DNA of 64,000 bases from Hippopus hippopus (taxonomy: Eukaryota > Mollusca > Bivalvia > Cardiida > Cardiidae), in the NCBI GenBank assembly GCA_946811185.2, contig OX328108.1, forward strand, positions 21,957,239-22,021,238, written 5' to 3'. The notes beneath the pieces were generated by a model, which worked only from the letters and a program-made list of their open reading frames with translations, was not told the DNA's origin and searched no databases. The position numbers and the translations under genes are program-made. Of the stretch, positions 19,665-32,942 are shown piece by piece (within the stretch, counting starts at the first letter, position 1; the number at the start of each line of letters is the position of its first letter).

Positions 19665-20880
19665 CAGGGTTTTCCCTGACACACAAATTTTTGCATTTTA
19701 ACTAATTTTTTAACGAAATAACTTCCTAAAATTTATCGACTGCGGGCATTGACCACAGTTCAAGCAGGAAATCGGCAATCGTCGTATTTTAGGTACGAAA
19801 CTATTTGGGGGGTGAATGAACTATTGACTGCGTCCACATATTTTCACTCGATTCATGCACTGACTCGATCATCTGACTGTAAACCGTTCTAAGTTTACAT
19901 GTAAAAAATAGAAAATACAGACAGCTGTTAACTTCTAGGCAACTGCCTCACGTTTTGCAACAAAGTTTCGTAAGGCAAAAATAGGGAACCCAGCTCTTAA
20001 ATTGATAGTCTTGAATAGGAACAAGTTATGAAAAATACCCGGCCTAATCTAGACCATAAGGTTTTTTTCCCCTCTCTAATTTCGAGCGGTTGTGTTTCGT
20101 CTTTGTCGTAGCACAGGAATCGGCTGTATAATTTGTGAACAGAGCTTGTCGTCGGCCAAAATGGATACTCTCTATCAAAAACAAGCAAATTCATTCTCGG
20201 ACGCATAAAGCCATCAGTCATGGGTCATAGATTCAAGACGTTAATTAAAAAGCCGGTATCAGTATAGCTGTGGGACTAGCGACTTATCCGAAGTCATATT
20301 ACGCAAAAATCTAGTGTGAAGTTCCTCTCCACAACTAATTTTTAACAGGTTTTTTTCAATACTGATTAGGTCTACCACAGAATATGACGATTTATCAATC
20401 TTTCTATATATGTCAAAACACACACAAAATCGTTTTCAGAGATTAATCGCCATAGAAAAAACACATGAAAACACATGATAAAACAATTGTCAAAAAGACC
20501 TCAACGTATCAGAGGCTCTTCAATCTGCCTTATTTAGCCCTGATAATGACTTCTATCAGCTGACTTGCATACACACCAAATAGAAAATAAAACAGCAAAT
20601 AATTCCCCCGAGGGGGCGGGGTCGTCTTACAACTTAGACCACTGTAACTAGTATAAAAGACAATAGAAAGCACATCCATCCAAAAAGAAAGAAATCTGAA
20701 AAAAAAGAGCAGTATTGATTCAGTAGTACATTAAATGCCTTATAAAGTTTATTGTAAGGTTAAAGTGTGTTCCAAACTGTATATGTTGTATATATTATTT
20801 TCCCAATTTTGACATTTTGTCGATGCATTTTTTCCCAATTTGGCCAGGGGCCTTTTCCCAAAATGCCTGGATAAAGCCCT
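19665..20880. repeat. Old dispersed repeats
   Basis: 19668 starts with CCAGGGTTTTCCCTGACA, the end of a family also seen at 28942 and 37039. 20340-20560 is the reverse complement of a family flanking the 28942 copy (28870-28940 and 29548-29720), for example AAGACCTCAACG against its complement near 29547. No coding content. Confidence 0.5.
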
Positions 20881-21460
20881 GGATGCTGCAAAATATCTAG
20901 GCTTAACCATAAGCCATGATCTCTCCTGGAAGAAACACATAAATAATACAACTACTAAAGCAAATAATTCATTGAGATTTATCAGGAGGAATATAAAAAC
21001 CTTCAATAAAAATATTAAAGAGGTAGCCTATAAAACATATGTAAGACCGCAAGTAGAATATTGTTCTACTATCTGGCATCCATGGCAAAAATTCCTTACA
21101 AATAAAGTTGAACAAGTGCAAAGGTCAGCAGCCAGATATGTTTTTAATGACTACTCCTATACCAGTAGTGTCTCAAAAATGATTGAGGGCCTAAAATGCA
21201 AACCCTAGAACAGAGATGTTACATCAGCCCTGTAATCCTCGATTATAAAATTCTGCATAACCTTGTCTGCGTGGATCACCATCATATTGCCTATACAAGA
21301 AACCTAAATTGCCAAATACCCCATTCAAGGACTCAGTACCACGCAAATTCTTTTTTCCCCGAGAACCATTCGCCTGTGGAATAGTCTCCCATACAGCATT
21401 CAGTCAAGCCCCCATCTAGCAGTCTTCACTGAAAGGCTTGACCCATTTCAGAAACTTTAA
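20881..21460 (+). pseudogene. CR1/Jockey-like LINE, RT C-terminal fragment
   Basis: Translation gives AAKYLGLTISHDLSWKKHI, then FIRRNIKTFNK, YKTYVRPQVEYCSTIWHPW and VEQVQRSAARYVFND, the thumb and C-terminal signature of CR1/Jockey-group reverse transcriptases. The C-terminal RTIRLWNSLP-type block follows in a shifted frame, ending at TAA 21458-21460. It is 5'-truncated (no catalytic motifs) and has a frame break near 21200. An AT-rich 3' UTR follows to about 21590. Confidence 0.8.
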
Positions 21461-21589
21461 TAATCAGAGTGTATTTTTAAACTTCTAAACTTTTTAACAC
21501 GTTTCAAACTATATAACCATACTTTTCTTTTTAACAGTCTAACCTTTGCATAATCAGTAATTATTGTCAAGCAGTATTAAGTAGAAGTA

Positions 21590-22086
21590 GAAAACTTACA
21601 AGTGTGTAGAATGGCTTATAGATCTGTGTAAACATAGTTAAAGTACCGATACATACGTGGTGTAAGGGATAGAAATATTCAAGAGATTTGTCCTCATTTA
21701 AAACCTGAAACGATTGGGGTTCATGGAAAGACCAAATTTCACTCCTGAGTATCACCTCAAACACACTGTATTTCACCTCAAAACGACAAATTCTCCCACA
21801 TTAGTTATAAATTTTGGTCTGAAACTATATTTATGAAAAGCATACTTTCATGGTAATTTTTCAAAAAAAAAAAAATTTTGCAGTGTTTCCACTCGCGAAA
21901 ATTCCTGTGCAAATTATTTCATGAAATTAAAATTCACCTAGCAAATATTAGTTACACGCGAGACTTCGCATAGGAAAAAACAGGGACAAAAAAGACCATT
22001 TTAGGATTTTCCTCATTGACCCTCCAACTCTCCTTTTTTAATTCTAACTTCCCTTTGCTCATCTCTTTAAACTACCCAGGTGTAGG
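21590..22086. repeat. Dispersed non-coding repeat fragment
   Basis: 21690-21830 (with TTTCACCTCAAA-type units) is similar in the opposite orientation to 27950-28050. No gene seen. Confidence 0.4.
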
Positions 22087-24593
22087 CCTATACCCAGGGG
22101 TGTGGAAATCTTATAAATTTCCACTTGCACATGGACAAGTCCACTTGTCCGCCAGTGCGGTTTACTTGTCCAAACCAAAACAGGTTTTAAATTGCGGTTG
22201 CATTCAACCATGCCTGGTTAAAAAGACACCGTCTTGTTTGTGATATTTCCCTCGCAGTATATTTTATATTTACTTTTGGAGCTACAAGGTGCTTCCAAGG
22301 TCTCAGAATTCTTACATTCCATTTGCTTTGAAGATTTACTTAAAAAACTTGATTTTCGCTGATTTTAAGCATCAATTGATCGCTGAATTGCAAATTGTTT
22401 CGGTTTGAGATGGTTTCCAGCAGAGGAGATAATGCCTAAATAACAGCCCATTCGCACCGAAGCTACGCCTTCAGATATAAGGTTAAAATATTCACGTGTG
22501 ACATTGTCGTAAAAGATCTTTGAATCAGTGCTAAAATGATAAAAATAGCAGGGATATGCCAACGCTGCAATTCCGTGATATCGCAGAAAAATCAGGGAAA
22601 TCTCATTAAAAATCTCCAAACGCTAGAAAAAATTGCATCCAAAATCAAAAATCGATGATCGGAAAAGATATTTTCACTTTCGTTTTCAACGGTCAACAAG
22701 GGACATTAATCATTCAGACTGGTGTACGCATGATTATAAATCAGTATTATGTAGATTCTTGAATCTAGACTGCATAACACGCATTTAATAATCCTTTCGA
22801 ACAACCGCTCTACACGCTTGAATTTGGCATAACATGCTTTTAATAATCCTTTCCAACAACTGCTTGTTTTTATTCCGGAAAGCATTTTTCATGTTGCAAG
22901 TTTGCAGACGGAGTTTTTGATTGGAAAATGCCACCAAAAAAGAAGTTGAAGCCCAAAGAGGGCAATAAAACGTTATCTGTTTTGGAAATTTGAAATGACC
23001 AGGTTTTGATACTCAAAATATCTGCCTAACCTTCAATCTGACACAAGAAATATGAGCTAAAGCCTATGTTAAGACACATGGTGCTCTGTTTATAACAGCT
23101 TACAAAGCTGTCTCAGAGTGTTGTTTATGAAAACTTGATAATGGTGTTAATCCATTTATCTGGTTTAAAAGGTTAGATTTGAAGCTACTTGCTTCCCTAA
23201 TTGACAAATGTGTATTAAATAATGCTGAAATGCTTCGCCAAAAATTAATTGACGTGAAAAAAAGACCTTTGAAAAAAAAGTGGAAACCCATGAAACAACA
23301 AATGTCAAATTGACTTCATCCTATCAGAGGCACTTCAAACTGTCTTTTCATCTTAAATTATGGATTTAAACATTGAATTTACATAAATATCTGTATAAAA
23401 CAGTAAGCGGAAGCTAGAAGCACTGCTCAGTAATGAGGAAACAACTGTGGTTGTTATTATTATAAAATGAAAATTATTTTACCTACAAGTTAACACAGTA
23501 GATGGTGGAGGTAAAGCCTTCTTGTCTTACACTTAGCACTGGATCAAGTGTTAAAGAAGAAGGTATTGGACATTCATACATAAAAGAAGACTACAATGAA
23601 AAAGACCTAAATGGATGTGACCTTTATTTTCTCCCTTTTCAACAATGTTTTATGAAAGATAAATCCAGTCATTCTAGCCACATTGGACTTGTAAACTGTA
23701 AATGCTTTAAATATGAATGAGTCTAAAATTGTGTTGTTTGGTAAAAAGTAAAAAGATTGTTTGTGTCCTTTTATTCATAATGATGATCTGCATTCTAGAG
23801 CTTCAAGTTAATATTCATCTATCCTCTTCATTCTAACAAGTCCATAGATCTACAGTAGATGAGGTATTTTCCTATTTGATTTGTCCATAAATAAAGAACA
23901 TAATTCGAAAATTTTATTTAATTAATGCCTTATAACCTCCTCATAACCAAGTAATTTTTAACCCTTGGTCATTTCTCTTTGACTCTTGGAAATTCTGTTT
24001 TGACTCTTGAAAATTTGAGCCCAAGAATCAAAAACTCTTGGGATCCAGGACCTAGTGAGAACCCTGACTTAGTGTTCATTTATGGTATTTTTTTTATCTC
24101 TTGGGCATTGAAGACAAGTTCTATCTCATAATTTTTTTAAAAAATCTCATTAAAAAAATACAAATGGAATTTTTCTCTCATAGCTCTAGTCTGACAGGCA
24201 TGTCCCTGAAATAGAAATATTTTCATCCACAAAGGTGATCTTGAAAGTATGCAGACATTTTCCAAAGCAAAAAAGTCAACATGCAAAAACAGCCGCATAT
24301 TATACCAACCCTGTTGTACGTAGTGATTGGGGAGGTACACAAAATATATAATTTGGGTTTGCAGAATTCATGGGTCATCTCTAGCCGCTGTTTATCATTT
24401 GAAATACCATTTTGTACAAAGGATTAACATTTGTATTTTACTGCATAATGTTCACAACAGATACTTGTTTAAAAATTTTCCATGAATACTACTTGTCCGC
24501 GGACAACTAAATTGAAAAAAGTCACTTGTCCGACAGCAAATTTTCCCAAGTCGCACAAGTTGGGCGTATGATTTCCACACCCCTGCCTATACC
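22087..24593. mobile_element. hAT-like non-autonomous transposon
   Basis: Element 22095-24585 (2,491 bp). The left end CAGGGGTGTGGAAATC and right end GATTTCCACACCCCTG are perfect 16-bp inverted repeats, flanked by the 8-bp duplication CCTATACC (22087-22094, 24586-24593). The 8-bp duplication and CAGGGGTG terminus are typical of the hAT superfamily. No transposase is recognisable. A short MPPKKKLKPKEGNKTL frame at 22929 may be the remnant of a transposase N-terminus. The left ~470 bp recur at 47707-48190. Confidence 0.85.
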
Positions 24594-26337
24594 TTTATAT
24601 CGTCTACTGTACGCACACAGCGACATTTACAGGTAGGTTGATGCAAAAAATAAAATTGAACCATTTTATTCTACATCTTGGCATTAGGCAATGAGACATG
24701 TTTTTGTCTTACTGAAAAACGAGTGCAATCAACCTTTTGCATCTATGCTTAGGCCTTACAAAAAATATCTCTATGTAGGGTTTCGGTCCGAGATGCTGTA
24801 GGTAGGGTAGATAGGGATTATTATTTTTTTATTTACATGGACCATGTACCGAAATCACAGCCGACAGATTTGTTTGGGGTCGGCAGCATTATCTAGGTAG
24901 GGTAGGGAAACCTGAAACACAGATTTTTTTTAGGCCTTATCTAGTGTAAAAGGACAGGTTTTGAAGTTATTTATTATCCTTACACATCTTCGACTTGACT
25001 CGTAAGTCTAAGTCCGAACTCTGAAGGGAGTTTAGAACCTGTATGTTTGATTTTCTTTCGATTTTATTTTGTAGTAAAGGCTTCCTTTGTAGTTTGATTG
25101 GTAAAGAAAGAATTTTCCAAAAATAAACATGGCATTCAGAATACTGACAAATTGCAAATTTTTGGCTACACAAAATTATATACAATAAATGTAGCGTTTT
25201 TTTCTCCTCCTTTGAACGGGTCTGTAAAACGGACCCATTCCCAATCTGAAATTAGTACCATTGTGTGTGAAAATCCCCAAAAATGAATTGTGTTTCTCAC
25301 AGCATAATGGACCCATTTCAAATCAAGGCCTGGGTGTCGGTTTTCAAAATGACTGGGATGGATTGAAATTTTTATCGTGGATTTTTCCCTTGCAGTGTTC
25401 AATCTAGCTGTGCTTGTAAGACGTCCCATTGCCCCCACAGACATTGAAATTGGGGGCCATTTTAGAAAACGGGGGGGGGCACTTAAAAAAAAAATTGTAC
25501 TTTACTACTGAAATGTTAACCTTTTTATTTAACAAGTTTTGCCTTTTTATTGAACAAGTATTATGCTCATTCATGTATCTATGAATACTACACAAATAAA
25601 CCTGCAACACTGCAGAAATTATCAGTTGTTCCCACAACCTTGTTTCCACCACTGATTTAATCCTAAAAGAAATGACAAAATGTGTCTGTTAATGGTAAAC
25701 TATTGAAAATTCTTATATCCTTCACAGAGGAATATACCTTTCCTGTCGATCACTCAAAATAGAGTTTAATTTTCTCATCATTAACTAACCAACTTTTGTA
25801 CCGATTGTCCGGGAGCCATTTGGTTGAAACTCGCGTTTCTGTGGGGTTTTATTGTCGCCGCTTAAACTAGGGGTATGTACTGGCCAGATTGTGGTTTCCA
25901 AAGTATTGTTTTCAACAGCTTTTGCCTTTTTCGCCCCAGGCTTCCAAAATACTCAGAAAATAGCTTCATTGCAATGTTGAATGATCAGCGGAAGTGCGAA
26001 GATTTGTAACCTCTGTCAGAGTTTCCGATCACACAAAATCATACGTAAAACATGTATAAATGAAATAAAAAGCGTACAAAATGACAAAACTGTACATGAA
26101 ATCACGCACAAAGATCGGGAAAAAAAAATAGAAGTTGCTTGCATAGAAAAATGTAAAAGCAATTTTCAGAAAATTTAAATAATCAGAAATGTTCAGGATT
26201 TCCAGATTTCTATTTTTAGAACATTTACATGGTCGGCATACTCGGTCTTTATTGTTGTGAACAATAATTGCAGACTGGGACTCCTTTGTTTCCAAAACAT
26301 ATCCATAATTCAGCTGTCCTTTCGTTAACGCAGTCTA
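24594..26337. other. No gene recognised
   Basis: AT-rich sequence with short homopolymer runs (G9 near 25472, A10 near 25486). Some palindromic or dispersed-repeat pieces, for example GAACGGGTCTGTAAAACGGA at 25215. No coding region supported. Confidence 0.4.
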
Positions 26338-26382
26338 TGAAAAAGAGTTTTGTCAACATCTTTCGTCTGTAAACTAACATTG

Positions 26383-26583
26383 GGAATGGCCCAGAAACGT
26401 TATACTTTGGAAGCTTTCGGATTTCAGAATTCGGGTTCCCGTAAGAAAGTCAGGCCAAATGAAACGACAGAAACTGAGGATAATAGTGCTGCAGATGAAA
26501 GCAAGGTTATTCAGAAACCGATAGCAAAAAAACTGTTCCAAACAAATAGCTGTCCAAGCTCTCGTGGAGAAAGAGGCATTTAA
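26383..26583 (+). pseudogene. Possible transposase N-terminal fragment
   Basis: Frame with MAQKRYTLEAFGFQN, then an acidic Ser/Thr-rich stretch, ending at TAA. The KRxTLxxFGF start is like N-termini of hAT/ZMYM-type proteins in invertebrates, but the fragment is short and no zinc finger follows. Confidence 0.25.
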
Positions 26584-28272
26584 GAAAATTTAGAGTTGTA
26601 CTAGTTTTTTTTAATTTGTACCCCCATTTTTTTTCTTATACCCCCATTTTTCAATTGTAGGGGGTGCAAAACCCCCAAATAAATATTTCAGTGGGAACAC
26701 TACTCTTTACCAGTTTTACTGCTGAAATTGTCTGACATGAAGATAGATCGATAACAGACTATGACAGGCATAATATCTGTCATGGTATTGATAAATTATC
26801 ACATGAAAGCTCGGCATTATGAGCACAAAAGTTTAGAATTGCACCATCTGGGACTTTTGGAGGCCTATGGTGCAATGGCATGCTCTAGATTTAACACTGC
26901 CCCTGGCAAATAAATGTTCAGAATGTTAACGTAAACAATCCAAATATCAGCGTTTTCATTGGTCAAAAAGAGGGAGTTTCCCGAAGTAGATATCAACAAA
27001 AAAAAAACCGTGACGTCTGTCTACAGCCGTTATCAGATAAAGGCCGCCATCCAGTGTATGTGTTTAACTCTTTACCACACGACAAAACTTCAAATTTGTC
27101 TCAGATCTTGAGGCTGCAGAATATTTTAATAGCTTTTATTGTGATGACATTCTTTTTGCTGCAGACGCTATACATACAAATGTAAAATGGAAATTGACAT
27201 GTTCAATGTGCAGTTCATTTTTTTCTAGCTCTCATTATGTCAAACAGGTTCTTTTTACCAATAACTGCGCACCATACTAATTCTAAAAGAAACTTTATTA
27301 CAAGATTTCCTCTGCAGGAAATCTGCAGATTTTATCATCTTAGAAAAAAAAACTGGGCCAAATTATTCAGACAGACAAGGGAGCCATAAAATACTTTCAG
27401 TGAAAATATTTGATAACCCACTCTTATGTTGAGAACAAAGCCTGGTACCCACTTACAAGGGAGACTACCTCCATTGTTCAGAAATTTCTTGGTATTTTTA
27501 GTTAAGCATGCATTGTAAACATAATGGTACTAATTAATTTGTATGAATGCAGTACATGATTGCTTTCATTTCTGTATGTACATACTTTTTACTTTTTGTA
27601 TATGTAAGTGGTAAAAAATTTGTACATGCGGAACAAAATTGATACATGAATTATCATTTATGTAACACAGTACCTGATAGGGCATCATGACAACTGTGAC
27701 ATGATTTTTCTCTTCTTAAAAGAAGTAACATGTCATAAGAAATGTGTGAAATAAGGGTGAAAATTCCACTTACACCTCGCAAGTGAAATTTGGTTGGTAA
27801 ATTTCATGGTATTGCAACTCTTACAGATTCATCTGAAGGGAAATACGGTTCGAATCAAAGAAACTCTGACAAATTACTCTTAGAAATTATTATTATTTTT
27901 TTTTTTTTTGAGAAAATAAGTATGAATTTATGCAATTCAGAAATATAGTATAATTTCAGATCAAAATTTATCACTAAAACGTTAGAATTTGTCATTTTGA
28001 GGTGAAATTTGGTCTGTTTGAGGTGAAATATGATGAAAACTGTGAAATTCAGTCATAATAGATAAATTCAGGTTTTCCCTGGACTGGCAGCGATGGCTTT
28101 CAAGGCCTCCAAAACATGAAATGCATTTTATATTTGTTGTATTCTGTGCAACCTTGCAGTCATCAGGGTCAGCATTTGGCGTGAAGATACAAGAATGACA
28201 GTCACTATAGTTTCATAAAACAGGGATGAAATGGGTTAAAACCTGGCTGAAAAGGAGTATTGGTGTACATCT
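26584..28272. other. No gene recognised
   Basis: Contains only the left end of a MITE-B (27063-27115, TTAACTCTTTACCACACGAC), a T18-like run near 27893, and diffuse repeats. No coding region supported. Confidence 0.45.
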
Positions 28273-28486
28273 TTAACCCTTTAGTCTTTACCAAGCTAAA
28301 CCAAATTGAAAGCCTGTGCAAAATAAATGTGACTTCAAAATTTCGATATTGAAATTTGTTCTGGGAAGGGTAGAAAACATTGTGGGAAAATGCTGGTTAA
28401 CATTATTTGCTTCTTCTTCCACAATGTTTTCAAAAGTTCATTTTCTTAGGGTCGTTAGAAGTCGGGATTGTGTGGTAAAGTGTTAA
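28273..28486 (-). repeat. MITE-B copy (R)
   Basis: TTAACCCTTTAGTCTTTACC start, shortened palindrome, GTGTGGTAAAGTGTTAA end. Confidence 0.8.
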
Positions 28487-28941
28487 TGGGCATTTTCACA
28501 TTAAATTAGTAAAAAATAAAATGGGTTTATTTGTCTTAATATCTCCACTCGTGTAAAATTCCATCTGAAATTCTGTTAAATATTTATTACCACCTTGTAC
28601 GATCTATTGGTAGTGAAAATTTGAAATTAATCAGTCTGTTAGTTATTTAACAATTTGAAAATACATGTTTTTTTCTGGGACAAAAAAAGGTCTTATTTTT
28701 AGATTTGCATAATTAGTTAGATTGATACTTTGAAATACAAATGATCTGTAAGACTGTAGCTGTAAGACTCCCCCTTCCTCCTATTTTAAGTAGGTTTTTT
28801 AAATTCTCTTCTAAAGATATCTCTTTTTCTGGTGAATGAAAAGAGGAATTAGTTCCTGTTTTGTTTTCAATATGGTGTGTATACAAGTCAGCTGATTGAA
28901 GTCATTATCAAGGTTAAATAAGACGGATTGAAGGGCCTTTC

Positions 28942-29548
28942 AGGGTTTTCCCTCAGCTATAAAAATTGGGGGTCATTGTGACCCCTTGCGTCATTAGTTG
29001 AGAGTCATTTCTAAAATTTAGGGGGTCAAAATAAGTGGGTCCCTTTGCTGTCAAGCATGGATTACAATGAATTTCACCTTTAAACTCCAAGAAAGTAAAA
29101 GTCTGTAAGTCATTTCCGACTGAATGCTTGATTTCAATTTTTGACAGATGAAAAATCTTGTCCAAATCACTGCATAACATGGGTTGATCGGCAGTTGTAG
29201 GAAGTAGAAGATAAAAAAGGATGCTACAGTTTACTTCGTCGTCTCATTATTTTCTGAGAACAGAACAGACTGGTAATGTGTACATATATCTATTACGACA
29301 CATGTCCGATGTACTTTACGGCAATAATGCGTAAACCAGTCTTGTTCTATAGATAAATTACCGGAAAACCACTTTTATCTAAAATTTAGAAACCCTGTAG
29401 TTAAAAAAAGAACGGTGTTCGTCTGATATTGAAGCAAGAAGAGACTTGGATTTCTGACGCTTTATTCGATTTCCTAGAGGTTTTAGATTTTGGAAAGTTG
29501 CGTCACTGATGATGCACTGTTATTTATTTTCGGGGTCATTTTGGTTAA
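28942..29548 (+). mobile_element. hAT-like repeat with CAGGGTTTTCC end
   Basis: Starts CAGGGTTTTCCCTCAGC with GGGGGTCATTGTGACCCC next. The same family lies inverted at 37039-37743. It is inserted into another dispersed repeat whose two halves flank it and which occurs uninterrupted near 20340-20560. The right terminal repeat is missing. Confidence 0.55.
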
Positions 29549-29719
29549 AATCGCGTCGATTGAGGTCTTTTTGACATTAGTTTTGTCATGGGTTTTCATG
29601 TCTTTTTTCCATGACGATTAATCTTTGAAAACGATTCTCTGTTTGTTTTAACATATATGGAAAGATTGTTAAATCGTCATTTTCTGCGGTAGACCTATAC
29701 AGTATTGAAAAACCCCAGT

Positions 29720-31799
29720 TAAAAAGTAATTGTGGAGAGAAAACTTCACAGTAGATATCTTTAAAAATCTTCTCCTCCCAAACCGCTATTTGGATAGCAT
29801 TTTTATTTTGCAGGAATGTTCCTTAGATACAGGTTTACAGAATTCCTTAAAAAAAAAAATGATCTGTCAAAAAACATGGCTTTTATGGGAGACTCATTTT
29901 CCTTTTATGGTATAAAGTAAAATCTTTGAAAAATTTCTTCTCTAAAACTATTCATTGGATTTCATTGTTGTTTTGCAGGTAAGTTCCTATGGTGGTTGTC
30001 TACCAAATTGTTTCTTCAGTGAGCTAAAATGCAGGATTGAATGATAATTGTTAAAAACTTCCTTTCGCCATTATAGAAATATCAGGCCTGTGGAGCGATG
30101 CAGGCGCTCAAGCGCCTCTAGTTGTAAAATGCTTAACGACGTTCGCGACAGTTTCTATTTTCACGCTTCGTGTAATTATCACGCTCACCTTTTACTCGAA
30201 AAACGGTGAGCACCTAACACAACTGATCTTGCCACACCTGTCAATGTCTGCAGAATGGATAAACCAAGAACTAAAAAGGGTTGTTTCATGTTAGCAAAAT
30301 GAAGTAAAAAGTATTTGAATAAAGCCAAATAATTATATGCGAGGCAAGAATCCAAAATTATGCCTTCAAAAGATTGGACTGAAAGTCAAAGTGAATCACC
30401 TACCTTCGTCACCTAATGTTAGTAACAACTGAAATATGGACACAGATGCTACTACTAGCGCTCTATCTGGCAGACGTATCATCGAGCTAAAACATATTTT
30501 CAGATGCAGATGCTTTCAGTTTGGTCTAGTCCAAAATTATGTCACTTGGTAAAGACTTCCAGAAAACGAGGGCCTGTACGTAACTCTTGATCCCTTACCT
30601 TGATGAGTCCTGCAGCAGACAACATTGATGAAAAACATTGATCTCAAAAGGAGAAATTACCCCTAATGACTGATTTCTCCTTTTCCCACTATGATTTCTG
30701 ACTCATCAAAGAACTGTGATACATAAATACATGTACCAGGTTTTGGTTTAGCGTCTGCAAACACGTAAATTTAGAAGAGTCTAAAATTAGTCGTTTTGAA
30801 ATGGGTTAAATGCTAACATCAGTATTACATTTATATGCTATGAATTGGTTTATTATGACCAACGAACTTGATTTTTATAAATATTGTTGTATTATTGAAA
30901 AAAATTGAGATAATTTACTTCATGTAATGTCTTTGTCTTTGACAAACTTTACATTCACTCATTAATTAGTGTCCCACCCACAAACCTATAATGTATTTTC
31001 TGAAAAAATAAAGACTGGTGACCTATTTGTTTTAAGCCTGATTCATTTAGTTTAGTACCTGAATATTATTTATAGAAAAAATAAGAAAAATCTGAATGTT
31101 AGAACATTTTAAAAAATCACTTCAAAAGATACTCTTTGGTTTTTTTCCAAAATAAAGGTGTGTTAGCCATAAGTTAAGGGTTTTTTTTTTTTTAAAGATT
31201 GATAGTCAGTATACTCTAAATTACTTTTTTCATTAAGTTTGATGTTTCACCAATACAATGACATAAAATCTGCTTATAATTGTTGTCATTTAAAAAAATA
31301 TACATAGACTTAGTTTTCATAGGTGAAATTTCATCCTGAACTGCAGCAATGCAGGGTGTACTGAAAGAAATATTCATAGAATTTTCCCAAAGCTGGTGAC
31401 CCCCTCTTTTTATCTCCTATTTTTGTAGATCAGATAATAAACTATCACCAAACGAAGTTTCACGAAATTCTGAATGTTTTCAAAAAATGGTGAAACTGTA
31501 GCAGTCGTCTTTAAATTGTTCCAGAAATGTCCTCTTCAGTACACAGGGTTCAAAAATAGTATGAAGTGGATTTAAACAGAAGGTTTCAATTGAATCAGGG
31601 AGCCCAAAATTTCAGGAATCCAAATAAATACAGTTCACAGGCTTGAATATTTCCTATAAACTTAAGTAGCATGGTGAATGGCTGTCCCTGCTATTGTTCC
31701 AAAAAAAGCCCCCTCCATTACAAGCTTTTTTTCTTCATATTCTCTCACACTTATTGAAATCAAGACTTTTAGCCAATGAATCTTGATTATGGGAATCAT
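29720..31799. other. No gene recognised
   Basis: AT-rich. A degenerate MITE-B-like block lies near 30550-30800 (GGAGAAATTACC ... TTTCTCCTTTTCCCAC). Otherwise no repeat or exon could be supported. A 5' non-coding exon of the dsRNA-binding protein gene could lie here or further upstream. Confidence 0.4.
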
Positions 31800-32028
31800 T
31801 TAACCCATTACCACACAATCCCTACTTTTGACGCCCCTGAGAAAGAAGCCTTTGGAAAACATTGTGGGAAAAGGAGAAAATGCTGGTAACCAGCATTTTC
31901 TCCTTTTCCCACAGTGTTTTCTACTCTTCCCCAACCAAATTTTAATTTTTCAGTCACCTTTATTTTGTCGTCTGCAAATGCTATCAATTTGGACCAGTCT
32001 AAAATTTTCTCGTGTGGTAAAGAGTTAA
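31800..32028 (+). repeat. MITE-B copy (F)
   Basis: TTAACCCATTACCACACAAT to GTGTGGTAAAGAGTTAA, both TTAA present. Long palindrome centred near 31893. Confidence 0.88.
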
Positions 32029-32773
32029 AGCATTGGTTGCATTATGCTTAATGTTTATATGAAAAAAAAGTGAAAGTGAAGGTCAAAAACTGCAATGTCC
32101 TCTTCAGTACATGAAATACTAAACTATGAAACAGGTAAACTTTTGATCACAGGCTGTCAAATGAATTCTTAATTCAAATGAATTTATGTTGTCATAATGT
32201 ATGTAATTGATAAAAGTGAGCTTAAAATGACTTCATTTTAACCATAGGATTTTTTTTTATGCTCTGATGTGCCGCAAGCAGATTAATAGGGTATGACATG
32301 AAAACAAGGAAAATCTTCATATTCAATTTCTTTCATGAGCTGGGGCTTATTTCTCACTTATTTATAAAATGTTGATTAAAATGATGCTTAAAAGATTTGT
32401 TGTGCATAATTACAAAAACAAAAATATTGAAGTAAAGTTAGGCACAGAGTGTGTACTGGAGGGGGCATTTTTTGGGGACATCTTGTGAAACGATATAAGC
32501 TCTATAATAAGTTAATAACCTTGCTAGCAAATGTTTATGTGTGTTTTGAGATTGTCTTGTGTTTCAGCTATTTGCCACATGCACTTAGTACAACTGTCTT
32601 TTTGCTTGTATTTTATCCTTTCAAACCTAGCAAGGCTAGTTACACATGCAATGCAAGGGAACGACTCCCTGGTATATTTCTGTAAAGATAAATGTTTTGT
32701 CAATATTATTTGCTTGTGTGGAGTTTGGTTTTTTTTTACATTTTCTTTCACATGTTCACATTTATCTTTCTAG
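32029..32773. other. Upstream of the first coding exon
   Basis: No promoter recognised. The sequence ends in TTTATCTTTCTAG, a splice acceptor directly before the ATG, so at least one upstream exon, non-coding or coding, must exist. Confidence 0.5.
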
Positions 32774-32942
32774 ATGGCTGCTCCTATTCCACCAGGAAAG
32801 ACCCCAATCAGTTACCTACAAGAACTGTGTACAAAACGTGGAATCACCCCACAATATGACCTTGTTGCAAATGAAGGGGCCGTACATGAACCGACATTCA
32901 TTATGAGGGCTACAGTTGGTGAGGTTACATCAACTGGAAAAG
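32774..32942 (+). CDS. Coding exon 1 (dsRBD1, first part)
   Basis: Residues 1-56 plus one base; starts MAAPIPPGKTPISYLQEL. Donor GTATGT. Confidence 0.92.

Noticed and set aside
25394..26701. A second hAT element with AGTGTTC ends
   Set aside because: Ends match for only about seven bases and the flanking 8-mers differ.
24594..32773. First (5') exon of the dsRNA-binding protein gene
   Set aside because: The acceptor before the ATG proves one exists, but no donor plus promoter context could be chosen by eye among many GT sites.
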